Of a stretch of 14,684 bases of DNA, positions 6,041-12,888 are shown piece by piece. The stretch spans positions 1 through 14,684 of the forward strand of contig CALANW010000069.1 of assembly GCA_937926145.1 (NCBI GenBank). Reading direction: 5' to 3'. A program made the position numbers and the translations under genes. The notes under the pieces were generated by a model. That model made no database searches, was not told the origin of the DNA, and saw only the letters and a list, made by a program, of their open reading frames with translations. The stretch is from an uncultured Ruminococcus sp. (lineage in GTDB: Bacteria; Bacillota; Clostridia; Oscillospirales; Ruminococcaceae). How positions within the stretch are numbered: position 1 is the first letter of the stretch; every line of letters begins with the position of its first letter.

Positions 6041-7741
6041 TTAGGACTTCATTCCTGTCTTGTAAGCATCGATCATCTTCTTGCTGATGTGTCCGGAACG
6101 GCAATCGCCGAGGCTGCGTCCCCGAACATACGTAAAATCATGATTTGCGCCTGTTTTCAGTTTTATCTCAAGCTTCATGCATTCCTTGTTTCGGGGAATG
6201 ACGTTTATCCTGTCTATCACGGTCAGGACCATTTCATCAATTTCTTCATGAGTCATATCTCTGTCTGGGCTGTACATTTCCCTGAAATATTTTTCTATCT
6301 TTTCAAGCTCACGGGCATAATCATCTGATTCCATAGCTTTTTTCTCAAGTGCGAAAATATCTTCTTCAAGCTCGCTGATTGTGATGTTGGAAGCGTCATT
6401 TCTCTCTTTAAATTCCGATTTTGAGATCATTCCGTCGGTATAAATATCAAGAAGCTTTTCACGCTTGGCTTTTTCCTTTTCAAGCTTTGCTTTGAGCAGG
6501 TCAAGCTCTCGGCGTGTATTTGCGGAGGTGTCGGCTTCACGGTAAATTTTCAGAAATGCCGAAACATAATCTTCGATATTCTCGGAGATGTTCTTGAAAT
6601 GCTCGGAAAGCATTTTGTATAGATCCTCTTCAAGTATTGAGAACGATGCGCAGGCTTTTGCTCCGAAGCGGCGCTTTTCGCTGCATATCCACTGATAGAT
6701 AGGCTTGCCCTTTGAAACGCTGTTGGAATAGCTTGTCCGCCAGTAGGCTTTGTCATCTGCGGCACACCATATCTTTCCCGTGAAAACGCTTTTGTCCTTC
6801 AAAGAACGCTCACGGGATTTTACAACTGCGCTTCTCGCCTTGAATATTTCATTGCATTTGTCCCAAAGCTCCTCGCTGACTATTGCGGGCACGATCTCGC
6901 CCGTTTCGTCCTTGTACATCACCCATTCTTCTTCGGGGAGAAAACGCTGTTCTTTGGTGCGGTAGTCAACTACCTTGACCTTATTTCCGCAGTAAAAGCC
7001 TTTGTATTTGGGGTTCTGAATTATACCCGAAACGGTGTTGTGGTGTATTCGTGTGCCGTTTCTTCCACGGTAGCCCTTGTTGTAAAGCATATCCTCGATC
7101 TTGCGGACACTGTATCTGCCTGTTGCATATTCCTCAAATATGAGCCGCACCATTTCGGCTTCGCTTTCATTTATTACAAGCTTGCAGTCACATTTGTCAT
7201 AGCCGAAAATGCGGTTGTTGCCCATTACATTTCCGCTTTCGATAGCACGCTTATGTCCCCAGCGGACACGCTCGGAGAGCTTTCGTACTTCATCGGCGGC
7301 AATGCTTGACATTATGGTCAGGCGAAGCTCGCTGTCCGTATCAATGGTGCAGATGTTGTCATTCTGAAAGAAAACGCCGACTCCCGAACGGAGAAGCTCA
7401 CGAGTATATGTTAAGCTGTCGATAGTGTTACGGGCAAATCGGCTGACCTCTTTGGTAAGCACAAGATCAAAAACGCCTGCTTTTCCGTCCTCGATCATTC
7501 GCATAAAATTAACACGGTTGACAGCGTTTTCGCCTCGGACACGGTCAACATAGCCTTCAACGTAAGTCCAGTTTTTGTTGCTTTTTATAAAATCCGTGAA
7601 ATAGGTTATCTGATTTTCAATGGAATTTTCCTGCTCTTCTTTGGTGGTTGAAACACGGGCATAAAAGGTCACTCTGAGATCAAGGTCAAAAATGGTTTTC
7701 TGCTCGTATTTCATTTTATTGGCGGTTTCGTATATATCCAT
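6041..7741 (-). CDS. Large serine recombinase (integrase of the mobile element)
   Basis: 566 residues, typical of large serine recombinases that integrate and excise elements through att sites. Seen: an N-terminal resolvase domain (about 22-170) with YARVSTT and nucleophile S31, and the conserved arginine-bearing SRFARN segment (R101, R104). A DNA-binding recombinase domain follows (about 175-300), with GYDK, a VRKIEDMLYNKGYRG segment and NPKYKGFYCG. Next comes a zinc-ribbon region (about 320-366) with C326, C353 and C364 but only one cysteine in its first half, and a coiled coil (about 390-490). The ATG at 7741 follows AGGAGG by 5 nt and has its own promoter. It sits at the left end of the mobility block and reads outward toward the PF06541 gene, the usual place for an integrase next to an element boundary. 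Confidence 0.93.
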   Translation of the reverse strand: MDIYETANKMKYEQKTIFDLDLRVTFYARVSTTKEEQENSIENQITYFTDFIKSNKNWTYVEGYVDRVRGENAVNRVNFMRMIEDGKAGVFDLVLTKEVSRFARNTIDSLTYTRELLRSGVGVFFQNDNICTIDTDSELRLTIMSSIAADEVRKLSERVRWGHKRAIESGNVMGNNRIFGYDKCDCKLVINESEAEMVRLIFEEYATGRYSVRKIEDMLYNKGYRGRNGTRIHHNTVSGIIQNPKYKGFYCGNKVKVVDYRTKEQRFLPEEEWVMYKDETGEIVPAIVSEELWDKCNEIFKARSAVVKSRERSLKDKSVFTGKIWCAADDKAYWRTSYSNSVSKGKPIYQWICSEKRRFGAKACASFSILEEDLYKMLSEHFKNISENIEDYVSAFLKIYREADTSANTRRELDLLKAKLEKEKAKREKLLDIYTDGMISKSEFKERNDASNITISELEEDIFALEKKAMESDDYARELEKIEKYFREMYSPDRDMTHEEIDEMVLTVIDRINVIPRNKECMKLEIKLKTGANHDFTYVRGRSLGDCRSGHISKKMIDAYKTGMKS

Positions 7742-7769
7742 AACGCCCTCCTGTATGTATCATATATTG

Positions 7770-7798
7770 ATGTTACCATACCAACAATGATTTGTCAA
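7770..7798 (-). promoter_or_regulatory. Promoter of the serine recombinase
   Basis: On the - strand, TTGACA (7798-7793) and TAACAT (7775-7770) are separated by 17 nt. The start would fall near 7763, and the leader carries AGGAGGGCGTT before the ATG. The recombinase can therefore be expressed apart from the mob genes upstream. Confidence 0.72.
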
Positions 7799-7825
7799 GA
7801 TATTTAGGTGCATTTTATGTAAACA

Positions 7826-7845
7826 GGGCAGGGAAGAGCCTGCCC
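7826..7845 (-). terminator. Hairpin between the small ORF and the recombinase
   Basis: A 7-bp G/C stem, GGGCAGG (7826-7832) with CCTGCCC (7839-7845), and a 6-nt loop. It begins 4 nt after the stop of the 47-residue ORF. On the - strand it is followed only by TGTTTAC, so it is at best a weak terminator of the mob operon. Confidence 0.45.
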
Positions 7846-7849
7846 ATAA

Positions 7850-7993
7850 TTATGCCGAAAGTTTTTCGATCATTGCGATCATTTTGTTGCATTTGGCAAG
7901 GCTGATCTTTCCCTGCTTGTGGAGTATCATTGTCCAGGCTTTCAGGGTCAGTTTTTTCAGATATAGTTTATCCGCTTTTTCGTCTGTTGTCAT
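7850..7993 (-). CDS. 47-residue hypothetical protein
   Basis: A short frame from ATG 7993 to TAA 7850, preceded by AGGAGGAATGCAT, a strong ribosome site with correct spacing. The product is lysine rich and predicted helical (MTTDEKADKLYLKKLTLKAW at the start, MIAMIEKLSA at the end), with an amphipathic pattern. It has no recognised domain. It lies between the relaxase and the recombinase, so a small accessory or regulatory role in the element is an inference only. The strong Shine-Dalgarno and regular codon use make it more likely real than random. Confidence 0.65.
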   Translation of the reverse strand: MTTDEKADKLYLKKLTLKAWTMILHKQGKISLAKCNKMIAMIEKLSA

Positions 7994-8069
7994 ATGCATT
8001 CCTCCTGATGTTAGTTTTCTCCTATTAAGGAAAATTTATTCTGTTTGATATTGTTGTAGTCTGTTTTTT

Positions 8070-9652
8070 CTATCGGGAATAACCATTATATATCTTTTGG
8101 TATTCCCGTTCTTTCTGTTGTTCAAACATTCGCCTTTGTTCCTCTGCTCTCCTGCGATGTTCCTCACGCATATCCATATATGCAATCTCCGCATTTCTCT
8201 CCGCTGTGGGTTTAGGCTCTGCCTTGTATGTACCGTCCTCCTGCGGTTCAAGTCCGTTGTGATAATTCTCAATCTGAATGCGAAGCTGTTCCTGTTCACG
8301 AATCCTGTCATAATCGGATTTAAGAAAATCCTCCAGATACGCAAGCGACATTTCCGCATTTGCACGTTCTTTTGATGCTCTGCCCATTTCTTCGGCAAGG
8401 CGGTCAAGCTGTTTAAGGTCATTACGGAGCTTGTCCTTCAGCTTTGGCAGCCAGTTTTCCATATGAGTATTCCAACCGCCGATACCTCCGATTTCGGCAA
8501 GTTTCCAATGCAAATCCTCCAACCGCTTCTGCTGTGCTTCATCTCTGTTCTCTGTTTTCAGCAAACGGGCATATTCATCGCCCAAATAGTCCAGCGTTTT
8601 CAGCTTTTCTTTTTTCTCCGCACATTTGAAATACCTGTATATCGCATTATCCTCTTTCCGATTTGAAGCCGTAAAAAATTTTTTCATATCATTAAGAGAA
8701 TGAATATGATTGCTGTGGATAAAATTCAGCACCTCGAAAGACTTTTTTACCTCAGCATAGGTCGGATAATGAATTACCGGTGCACGATAAATATCAAGCT
8801 GCCGCTCACGAATGCCGACAGCAATTTCAACCTAAAAACCGATAAACGCACTTATCTTTCTGCCAACAAATTCATTCTGCTTGTTGTTTATCCTCTGAAT
8901 TAACATTTGATAGGAATAACCATATCCCAATTTTGAAATGCAGCAGCCGTATTTCACGCCTTTCGGTTTTGCGATAAGTCTGCTTTCATTGGTAAAGGTG
9001 TAACCGCTTTCTTTCATTTTTTCGATAAGCGAATAAATGTCCGTAACATCATCACTATGGATAAGCCTGTCAATGGTATCAGCCATTTTAACTTTCTACG
9101 AATATCCTTTCTTACGGGATCATGTTCCTTGTAGCCGATAGTGCTGTTTCTCTTTGGATTCTTGATGATGTCAAGATTATGCTCAATGCAAATTTCATCG
9201 GAACGCTTTCTGATGAACTGCAGGGATTTCATATTACTGTGCCAACGAATCCCGTCAAGGTCATACGGACAAACGGCGATGTGATTATGAACGTGATCGG
9301 TATTAATGTGAGTGCTGACGATTATCGGTCGATTCTCTCCGAAAATGCTTTTTGCCCACTCAACACCGATGCGATGTGCCGCTTCTGCCGAAACGCTTGA
9401 ATCGAAAGACTGTGTATATGAGTGGATTCGGATATTTCTTTTTCCGCTGTTTTTTGAAGAACAGCATTTTTCAAATTCTTCATTATTGTACTTTTCAAAT
9501 ATTTCTTTGAAATTATCGTAAGCAGTTTCAAGGTCATCACCGCAGCATATTCCCGTGACATATTTCATTTCTTCATTTTTCTCGGGATTCAAGATGTACT
9601 TCAAATGAGCTTTCGGAGTTGTATGAATTGCAGTATGCTTGACATAAGCCAA
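8070..9652 (-). pseudogene. MOBP-type relaxase, broken by a frameshift and an in-frame TAG
   Basis: The relaxase would nick oriT and pilot the strand during conjugation. Restored, it would have about 526 residues, the normal size. It starts at TTG 9652, one base after the mobC stop (TGA-T-TTG), with GAGG upstream. The first frame keeps the catalytic part: a HLKYILNPEKN motif with Y19, H77 in IHSYTQSF, and the three-histidine site HINTDHVHNHI (H115, H120, H122, H124). Near 9086-9089 (an AAAA run) the homologous frame shifts by -1 and continues as MADTIDRLIHS. At 8832-8834 a TAG interrupts that frame, but codons on both sides are protein-like (KISAFIGF stop VEIAVGIRERQ). The coding frame then runs to 8070 through a long charged helical C-terminus. 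I read this as a decayed gene. The alternatives are a sequencing error, or slippage plus read-through. Confidence 0.82.
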
Positions 9653-9653
9653 A

Positions 9654-9983
9654 TCACAGTACCTCGTATGACAGCGGTTTCAGATGTTTGGCAATGCTTC
9701 TGCTCATTTCATTAAGCTGCTTTCTCAGATCACTGACATCAGACAAATACACCGCCTTATTTGAATTCACCACCGTGGCAATTTGGTTGATGTTGTTTCC
9801 GATTTTCTTAATATCGGAACGAAGTCCGAAAATATCGGCGGTGTTGTAAAGCACCACCTGACTGTTTACGGCAGAAGTCCTCAAAAATCTGCTGACGGTC
9901 ATTCCTGCGGCAGCGGCTTTGCGTCTGATCTCAGATGCTTCTTCCTCCGCTGCCCGAAATTTCATAATTGTAGTTCTGTTCAT
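9654..9983 (-). CDS. mobC: MobC-family relaxosome accessory protein
   Basis: 109 residues, the usual size. MobC proteins bind oriT and help the relaxase open the strands at nic. Seen: an N-terminal ribbon-helix-helix-like stretch (KFRAAEEEASEIRRKAAAAG then MTVSRFLRTSAV) and the hallmark IKKIGNNINQIATVVN at about 79-94, followed by a helical tail. The ATG at 9983 follows GTAGGAATT. The stop overlaps the relaxase start region with one base between, implying translational coupling. It lies directly next to the candidate oriT, as is usual. Confidence 0.88.
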   Translation of the reverse strand: MNRTTIMKFRAAEEEASEIRRKAAAAGMTVSRFLRTSAVNSQVVLYNTADIFGLRSDIKKIGNNINQIATVVNSNKAVYLSDVSDLRKQLNEMSRSIAKHLKPLSYEVL

Positions 9984-10045
9984 AATTCCTACCGTCTATA
10001 TCTATGGATATACTTATATAAGGACTATGACTGCGAAATCCGTCT

Positions 10046-10065
10046 GAATTTGGGTACACAAATTC
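10046..10065. repeat. 20-bp near-palindrome upstream of mobC
   Basis: GAATTTG (10046-10052) and CAAATTC (10059-10065) pair perfectly around GGTACA; only one symmetric pair of the 20 bp is broken. A second short pair, CTATG (10065-10069) and CATAG (10080-10084), follows. The site lies in the mobC leader between the mobC start and the candidate oriT. It could be an operator for mobC or an accessory-protein site of the relaxosome. Confidence 0.5.
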
Positions 10066-10123
10066 TATGCTTGCTAAATCATAGCAGCCACCTCCTCCGC
10101 AAAAATCATGCGACTCTCCCGAT

Positions 10124-10181
10124 TATCCGCAACTTGATTGCAGATATTTGCAACAGTTGCGGATATTACTTCTTATCCTGT
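10124..10181 (+). other. oriT: Candidate origin of transfer (oriT) with P-type nic motif
   Basis: An 11-bp perfect inverted repeat, TATCCGCAACT (10124-10134) and AGTTGCGGATA (10155-10165), with a 20-nt spacer. It is followed 8 nt later by TTATCCTG, then TCC. YATCCTG|Y is the nic consensus of the P-type (RP4/MOBP) relaxases, and in RP4 too an inverted repeat lies just before the nic motif. The predicted cut is on the + strand between 10180 and 10181. The motif falls in the last codons of the coiled-coil gene, so coding and transfer functions overlap. The nearby mobC and MOBP-type relaxase support the assignment. Confidence 0.72.
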
Positions 10182-10864
10182 CCGAATATGTTCTTAAAAA
10201 TGTTATTCTGTTTCGGTGTGTTTGGTTTTTCGGATTCCCGAAGCTGCTTTTTCAGCTCGGCTATCTCATTTCTGAGCATTGCAATTTCATCGTCCTTTTG
10301 GGATAGCGTGGACGTAAGATCTGCTATTTTTTCATCGCATTCCCGGAGCCTGTACATCTGATTTTGGCAGCTCTCGGCTCTTGCTTCGCTGATACTGCTC
10401 AGCTCCTCATTTTCGGTTTTAAGCTTGGCTTTTTCCTTTTCAAACTCGATTTCCATAATCTTGTACAGAGCTTCGGCATCGGAGCATTTCTTCTTGTAAT
10501 CCTCACATTCCTGCGTAAGAAGGGAAACGGAGTCTGCATATTCCTTGTTTTCCTTTTTGAGATACTCGATAACAGCTTTATAATCGGACATTTTTGAAGC
10601 CAATTCATCACGCTCTGCCTTGAACCTCTCGTTCTCCGAAACTATTTCTTTATTCTTTTTAAATAGATAATAATTACGTTCATCAAGTGCCTTGTAGCTT
10701 GCTTTCTTGGGCTTCAGAAGGTTCACCGCAAAGGGATCAAGGTCAGTAACGTTTCCCTTATTCTTTGAAATATGCCCTTCAAGTTCAGCTGCATATTTTT
10801 TGATTTTTGCATATACAGCCTGATGGGAAACTTGAAAGGTTTTGCAAAATTCACTGATTCTCAT
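10166..10864 (-). CDS. HTH plus long coiled-coil protein of plasmid/mobile element type
   Basis: 232 residues. Residues 1-24 (ISEFCKTFQVSHQAVYAKIK) look like a helix-turn-helix that recognises DNA. From about 60 to 222 the chain is an almost unbroken charged coiled coil rich in E, K and D (for example ENERFKAERDEL, EIAELKKQL), and the C-terminus is NIFGQDKK. This HTH plus coiled-coil layout resembles KfrA-like and DUF536-like plasmid proteins, linked to plasmid maintenance or replication. I cannot assign it more exactly. The ATG at 10864 is preceded by GGGAGTG. It lies between the repeat array on one side and oriT on the other, so its own DNA target may be one of these. The gene end carries the nic motif. 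Confidence 0.75.
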   Translation of the reverse strand: MRISEFCKTFQVSHQAVYAKIKKYAAELEGHISKNKGNVTDLDPFAVNLLKPKKASYKALDERNYYLFKKNKEIVSENERFKAERDELASKMSDYKAVIEYLKKENKEYADSVSLLTQECEDYKKKCSDAEALYKIMEIEFEKEKAKLKTENEELSSISEARAESCQNQMYRLRECDEKIADLTSTLSQKDDEIAMLRNEIAELKKQLRESEKPNTPKQNNIFKNIFGQDKK

Positions 10865-10876
10865 TTTTCACTCCCA

Positions 10877-11145
10877 TTTTGAAGCTGATACCAACAGGCA
10901 TTAAAAAATGTTGATACCACAAACGTTGTCTTTTAATACCACTGCCGATATTGGCGTTAATATGGGGCATTTTTCATACCACTTTATTGGCTCTATTTCT
11001 GCCCCATATCAGCACCACTTTTCTTGTGGCTTCAAATATCCCCTGTTCCGATACCAACTTTTCAGCTTCATTTCAGCCTATTTTTGAAGCTGATACCAAA
11101 ACAGCGGGATTTTGAAGTCATACCACCTTGAAAAAAGTAATACCA
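10877..11145 (+). repeat. ATACCA iteron-like array (candidate parC centromere or origin)
   Basis: This 294-bp non-coding gap holds eight ATACCA motifs, all in one orientation, starting at 10888, 10914, 10936, 10976, 11051, 11093, 11120 and 11140, plus a variant GCACCA at 11012. Start-to-start spacings are 20 to 42 bp. Two copies share an exact 18-bp unit, TTTTGAAGCTGATACCAA (10877-10894 and 11082-11099), and a third (11110-11126) is a close variant with TTTTGAAGTCATACCAC. The array starts 13 nt downstream of the parR stop and ends just before the HTH/coiled-coil gene. Iterated sites beside a ParMR pair point to the ParR-bound centromere; a replication origin is the main alternative. Confidence 0.75.
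10960..11009. repeat. 10-bp inverted repeat inside the iteron array
   Basis: ATATGGGGCA (10960-10969) and TGCCCCATAT (11000-11009) are perfect reverse complements with a 30-nt spacer. They flank the iteron at 10976 and fall where the ATACCA spacing is widest, so they may mark the centre of the array or a separate binding site. Confidence 0.6.
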
Positions 11146-11158
11146 CTTGACGAAAATC

Positions 11159-11521
11159 TCACATTTCAAGAAAATCATCATCAACGAAATCTTCATTTTC
11201 GTCAAAATCGGAGTTTGCGGAATTTTCGGAATTGTCATTTTTCAGAATTTCCTTATTTGCAGTATTTTCGGAATTTGTAATTTCGGCAGAAACAGTTTCC
11301 TGTTCAAAATCCGAATTCTTACAAACTGTGCCGATCTCCTCTCTAACGATTTTCCTTATCCCGTCAAAAAGCGTTTTACGATTATTCTCATTTTCCGAAA
11401 ATGAGATAAGTGCAGCCACAATTGTATTTGAATAGCTCATATCGGAGCTTTTCAGAGTGTCATAGGCTTTTCTGTGGTCGGGCTTGTCCAGATTAAGCCT
11501 GAGATTTGTTGTCTTTACCAT
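11159..11521 (-). CDS. parR: ParR-like centromere-binding protein
   Basis: 120 residues. In type II (ParMRC) partition, ParR binds iterated parC sites and caps the ParM filament. Seen: an N-terminal segment TTNLRLNLDKPDHRKAYDTL then SYSNTIVAALISF, compatible with a ribbon-helix-helix fold. This is followed by a helical part and a strongly acidic, asparagine- and serine-rich tail (SENTAN, SENSAN, then DFDENEDFVDDDF). No firm family match can be claimed; the name rests on position, size and fold pattern. The ATG at 11521 is preferred (GAGGAA upstream). The frame also offers GTG at 11527. It overlaps the 3' end of parM by 29 bp, indicating coupled translation. Confidence 0.68.
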   Translation of the reverse strand: MVKTTNLRLNLDKPDHRKAYDTLKSSDMSYSNTIVAALISFSENENNRKTLFDGIRKIVREEIGTVCKNSDFEQETVSAEITNSENTANKEILKNDNSENSANSDFDENEDFVDDDFLEM

Positions 11522-12434
11522 CTGCACACTTCCTCAGCTTTCTCTTTGCCTGACATTCATAGCCTTTTGCATTTGCACAAATATCTGTGATGAACGTTGT
11601 GTTGGGCGGATTGACATTGTGATTGTTCATTACAACTGCTCCGCCGCCTACCACATAGAGCTTCATCAACCGGGAATTGTAATCGTACTTGTAAAGGGCA
11701 TTTAGTATGCTCTTGCAGTATTCCTCGGCACAATATCTCATTACATTTTCATATTCCTGCGGAAGTTCCTGCTCTGTATTCATCAGAAACTTTTTGATGA
11801 TGCTCTCGTCAATGTCCTCATGGAATTTGTTCATAAGAGCATTGCGAATTTCTATCACGCACTTTTCTACTCCCAGCTTTTCGGTACGGCAGCTGTCGGT
11901 TATTACCTTGTGGTCGATGACTTTCATAATATTCATCGTCCCGTTTCCAATGTCGGCTATCATATTCACTTCGCTCATATCCTTGAGCCTGTCATACACC
12001 GCACAATATCCCTGCGGATAAACTGAAATGCCCTCGATATGAACGCTGTACTGCTTGTTGTTGTAGATGAAATCCACATTCTCATTCTTCATCATATATT
12101 CGGAAAATCTGTCACGCTGCTCCGAATACCACATAAGTGGAAGTCCGACAGCAAGATGAACGTTCGCTTCTGTAATTCCTGCAAGGGACAATTCCTTGCC
12201 GATTCCGTAAAGAGTGAGGTAGTAGTTATCCATATCTGTGGTCTTGTCCGCTGTGAAGGACTTGTGATTTTCGCCGATACAGATGAACTTTCCATCGTAT
12301 TCAAGAAGCTCCTTCTTGAATGGCGGCTCGATGTCATGCACCCTTACGCCCGATGCCGTAACCGTATTGGCGGTTTTGAGATTTCCATAACCGTGGTCGA
12401 TGCCTATGATAAAAGTGTCATTAAACCTGATCAT
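11493..12434 (-). CDS. parM: ParM/StbA-like plasmid segregation actin
   Basis: 313 residues from ATG 12434, chosen because AAGGAGG lies 8 nt upstream. The open frame extends a further 20 codons but without a ribosome site. It is an actin-fold ATPase that polymerises and pushes sister replicons apart. Seen: the phosphate-1 loop GIDHGYGNLKT (11-21), VGLPL (96-100), the phosphate-2 motif IADIGNGTMNIM (159-170) and the adenosine motif VVGGGAVV (261-268). The length fits ParM and the Alp-type plasmid actins of Gram-positives. It is second in a three-gene operon, 23 bp after the HTH gene and overlapping parR. Its presence suggests that the element spends time as a replicating circle. Confidence 0.88.
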   Translation of the reverse strand: MIRFNDTFIIGIDHGYGNLKTANTVTASGVRVHDIEPPFKKELLEYDGKFICIGENHKSFTADKTTDMDNYYLTLYGIGKELSLAGITEANVHLAVGLPLMWYSEQRDRFSEYMMKNENVDFIYNNKQYSVHIEGISVYPQGYCAVYDRLKDMSEVNMIADIGNGTMNIMKVIDHKVITDSCRTEKLGVEKCVIEIRNALMNKFHEDIDESIIKKFLMNTEQELPQEYENVMRYCAEEYCKSILNALYKYDYNSRLMKLYVVGGGAVVMNNHNVNPPNTTFITDICANAKGYECQAKRKLRKCADGKDNKSQA

Positions 12435-12457
12435 TTGTTTTTCCTCCTTGGATAATT

Positions 12458-12655
12458 TTATTTTTCGTTTGTCCTCTCCAGCTCCGCAATCCAATCAAGA
12501 AATTTCTCCCGTCTGATGAATTTACGCTTGCCGATGCGGATAACGGGAATGTCCTCACGATTGAACAGGGAGTATGACATAGAACGTGAAAATCCCATAT
12601 CCTGCAAATCTTTTGCGGAGAGAATTTCGGGCGTGTGCTTTAAATCCTCACTCAT
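12458..12655 (-). CDS. Excisionase/AlpA-like HTH DNA-binding protein
   Basis: 65 residues from ATG 12655, where AGGTGG is well spaced; upstream GTG codons at 12667 and 12664 are in frame but sit within the ribosome site. Seen: a winged-HTH of the MerR/excisionase kind, with EILSAKDLQDMGFSRSMSYS for the helices, IPVIRIGKRKFI for the wing and REKFLDWIAEL at the end. Such proteins act as recombination directionality factors or small regulators. It is the first gene of the partition operon, so it may control that operon or assist excision by the serine recombinase. Its target might be the GATTG-rich repeats just upstream. The family call is firm, the role inferred. Confidence 0.82.
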   Translation of the reverse strand: MSEDLKHTPEILSAKDLQDMGFSRSMSYSLFNREDIPVIRIGKRKFIRREKFLDWIAELERTNEK

Positions 12656-12688
12656 ATTTTTCACCACCTTTCTGCTTTCGATAATTCA

Positions 12689-12718
12689 ATTATACAACAT
12701 TTTTTTCAAAAAGCTCAA
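12689..12718 (-). promoter_or_regulatory. Promoter of the HTH-parM-parR operon
   Basis: On the - strand, TTGAGC (12718-12713) and a perfect TATAAT (12694-12689) are separated by 18 nt. The start would lie near 12682, about 27 nt before the ATG at 12655. Confidence 0.65.
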
Positions 12719-12721
12719 AAT

Positions 12722-12795
12722 AGTGGTGTGACCGAGTACCACTCGATTGATAACGTCCAATCAATCACATAAGAACTGATTGGTTTTACTGATTG
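12722..12795. repeat. Cluster of inverted and direct repeats between divergent promoters (candidate operators)
   Basis: AGTGGT/ACCACT (12722-12727 with 12738-12743) and GATTGAT/ATCAATC (12745-12751 with 12760-12766) are perfect inverted repeats. CTGATTG then recurs directly at 12776 and 12789 and again near 12872. Five GATTG or CAATC cores occur in about 130 bp between the left-facing operon promoter and the right-facing promoter of the 376-residue gene. This is where a common regulator would bind. Confidence 0.6.
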
Positions 12796-12798
12796 AAA

Positions 12799-12827
12799 TT
12801 GACATTCGGGTCTTAATGTGATATACT
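12799..12827 (+). promoter_or_regulatory. Promoter of the 376-residue gene
   Basis: TTGACA (12799-12804) and TATACT (12822-12827) with a 17-nt spacer. The leader is about 55 nt and ends in GGAGG seven bases before the ATG at 12889. The -35 lies directly beside the CTGATTG repeats. Confidence 0.8.
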
Positions 12828-12888
12828 ATTATATAATGAACAAGCAATACACAATCATAAAGATACATCACTGATTGGAGGACAACAA

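Noticed and set aside
8036..8422. A 128-codon frame overlapping the relaxase C-terminus
   Set aside because: The overlapping frame to 8070 matches the charged helical C-terminus typical of relaxases; this one does not and lacks a ribosome site.
10074..10172. A 32-codon open frame on the - strand over the oriT repeat, reading EVISATVANICNQVADN and ending at a TAG
   Set aside because: It has no ATG, GTG or TTG start near its 5' end. The only ATG, at its end, gives 11 codons. The inverted repeat and nic motif explain the region better. It could be a gene remnant.
10877..11145. The repeat array as a CRISPR
   Set aside because: The repeats are only 6 to 18 bp, the spacing is irregular (20-42 bp) and no cas gene is present.
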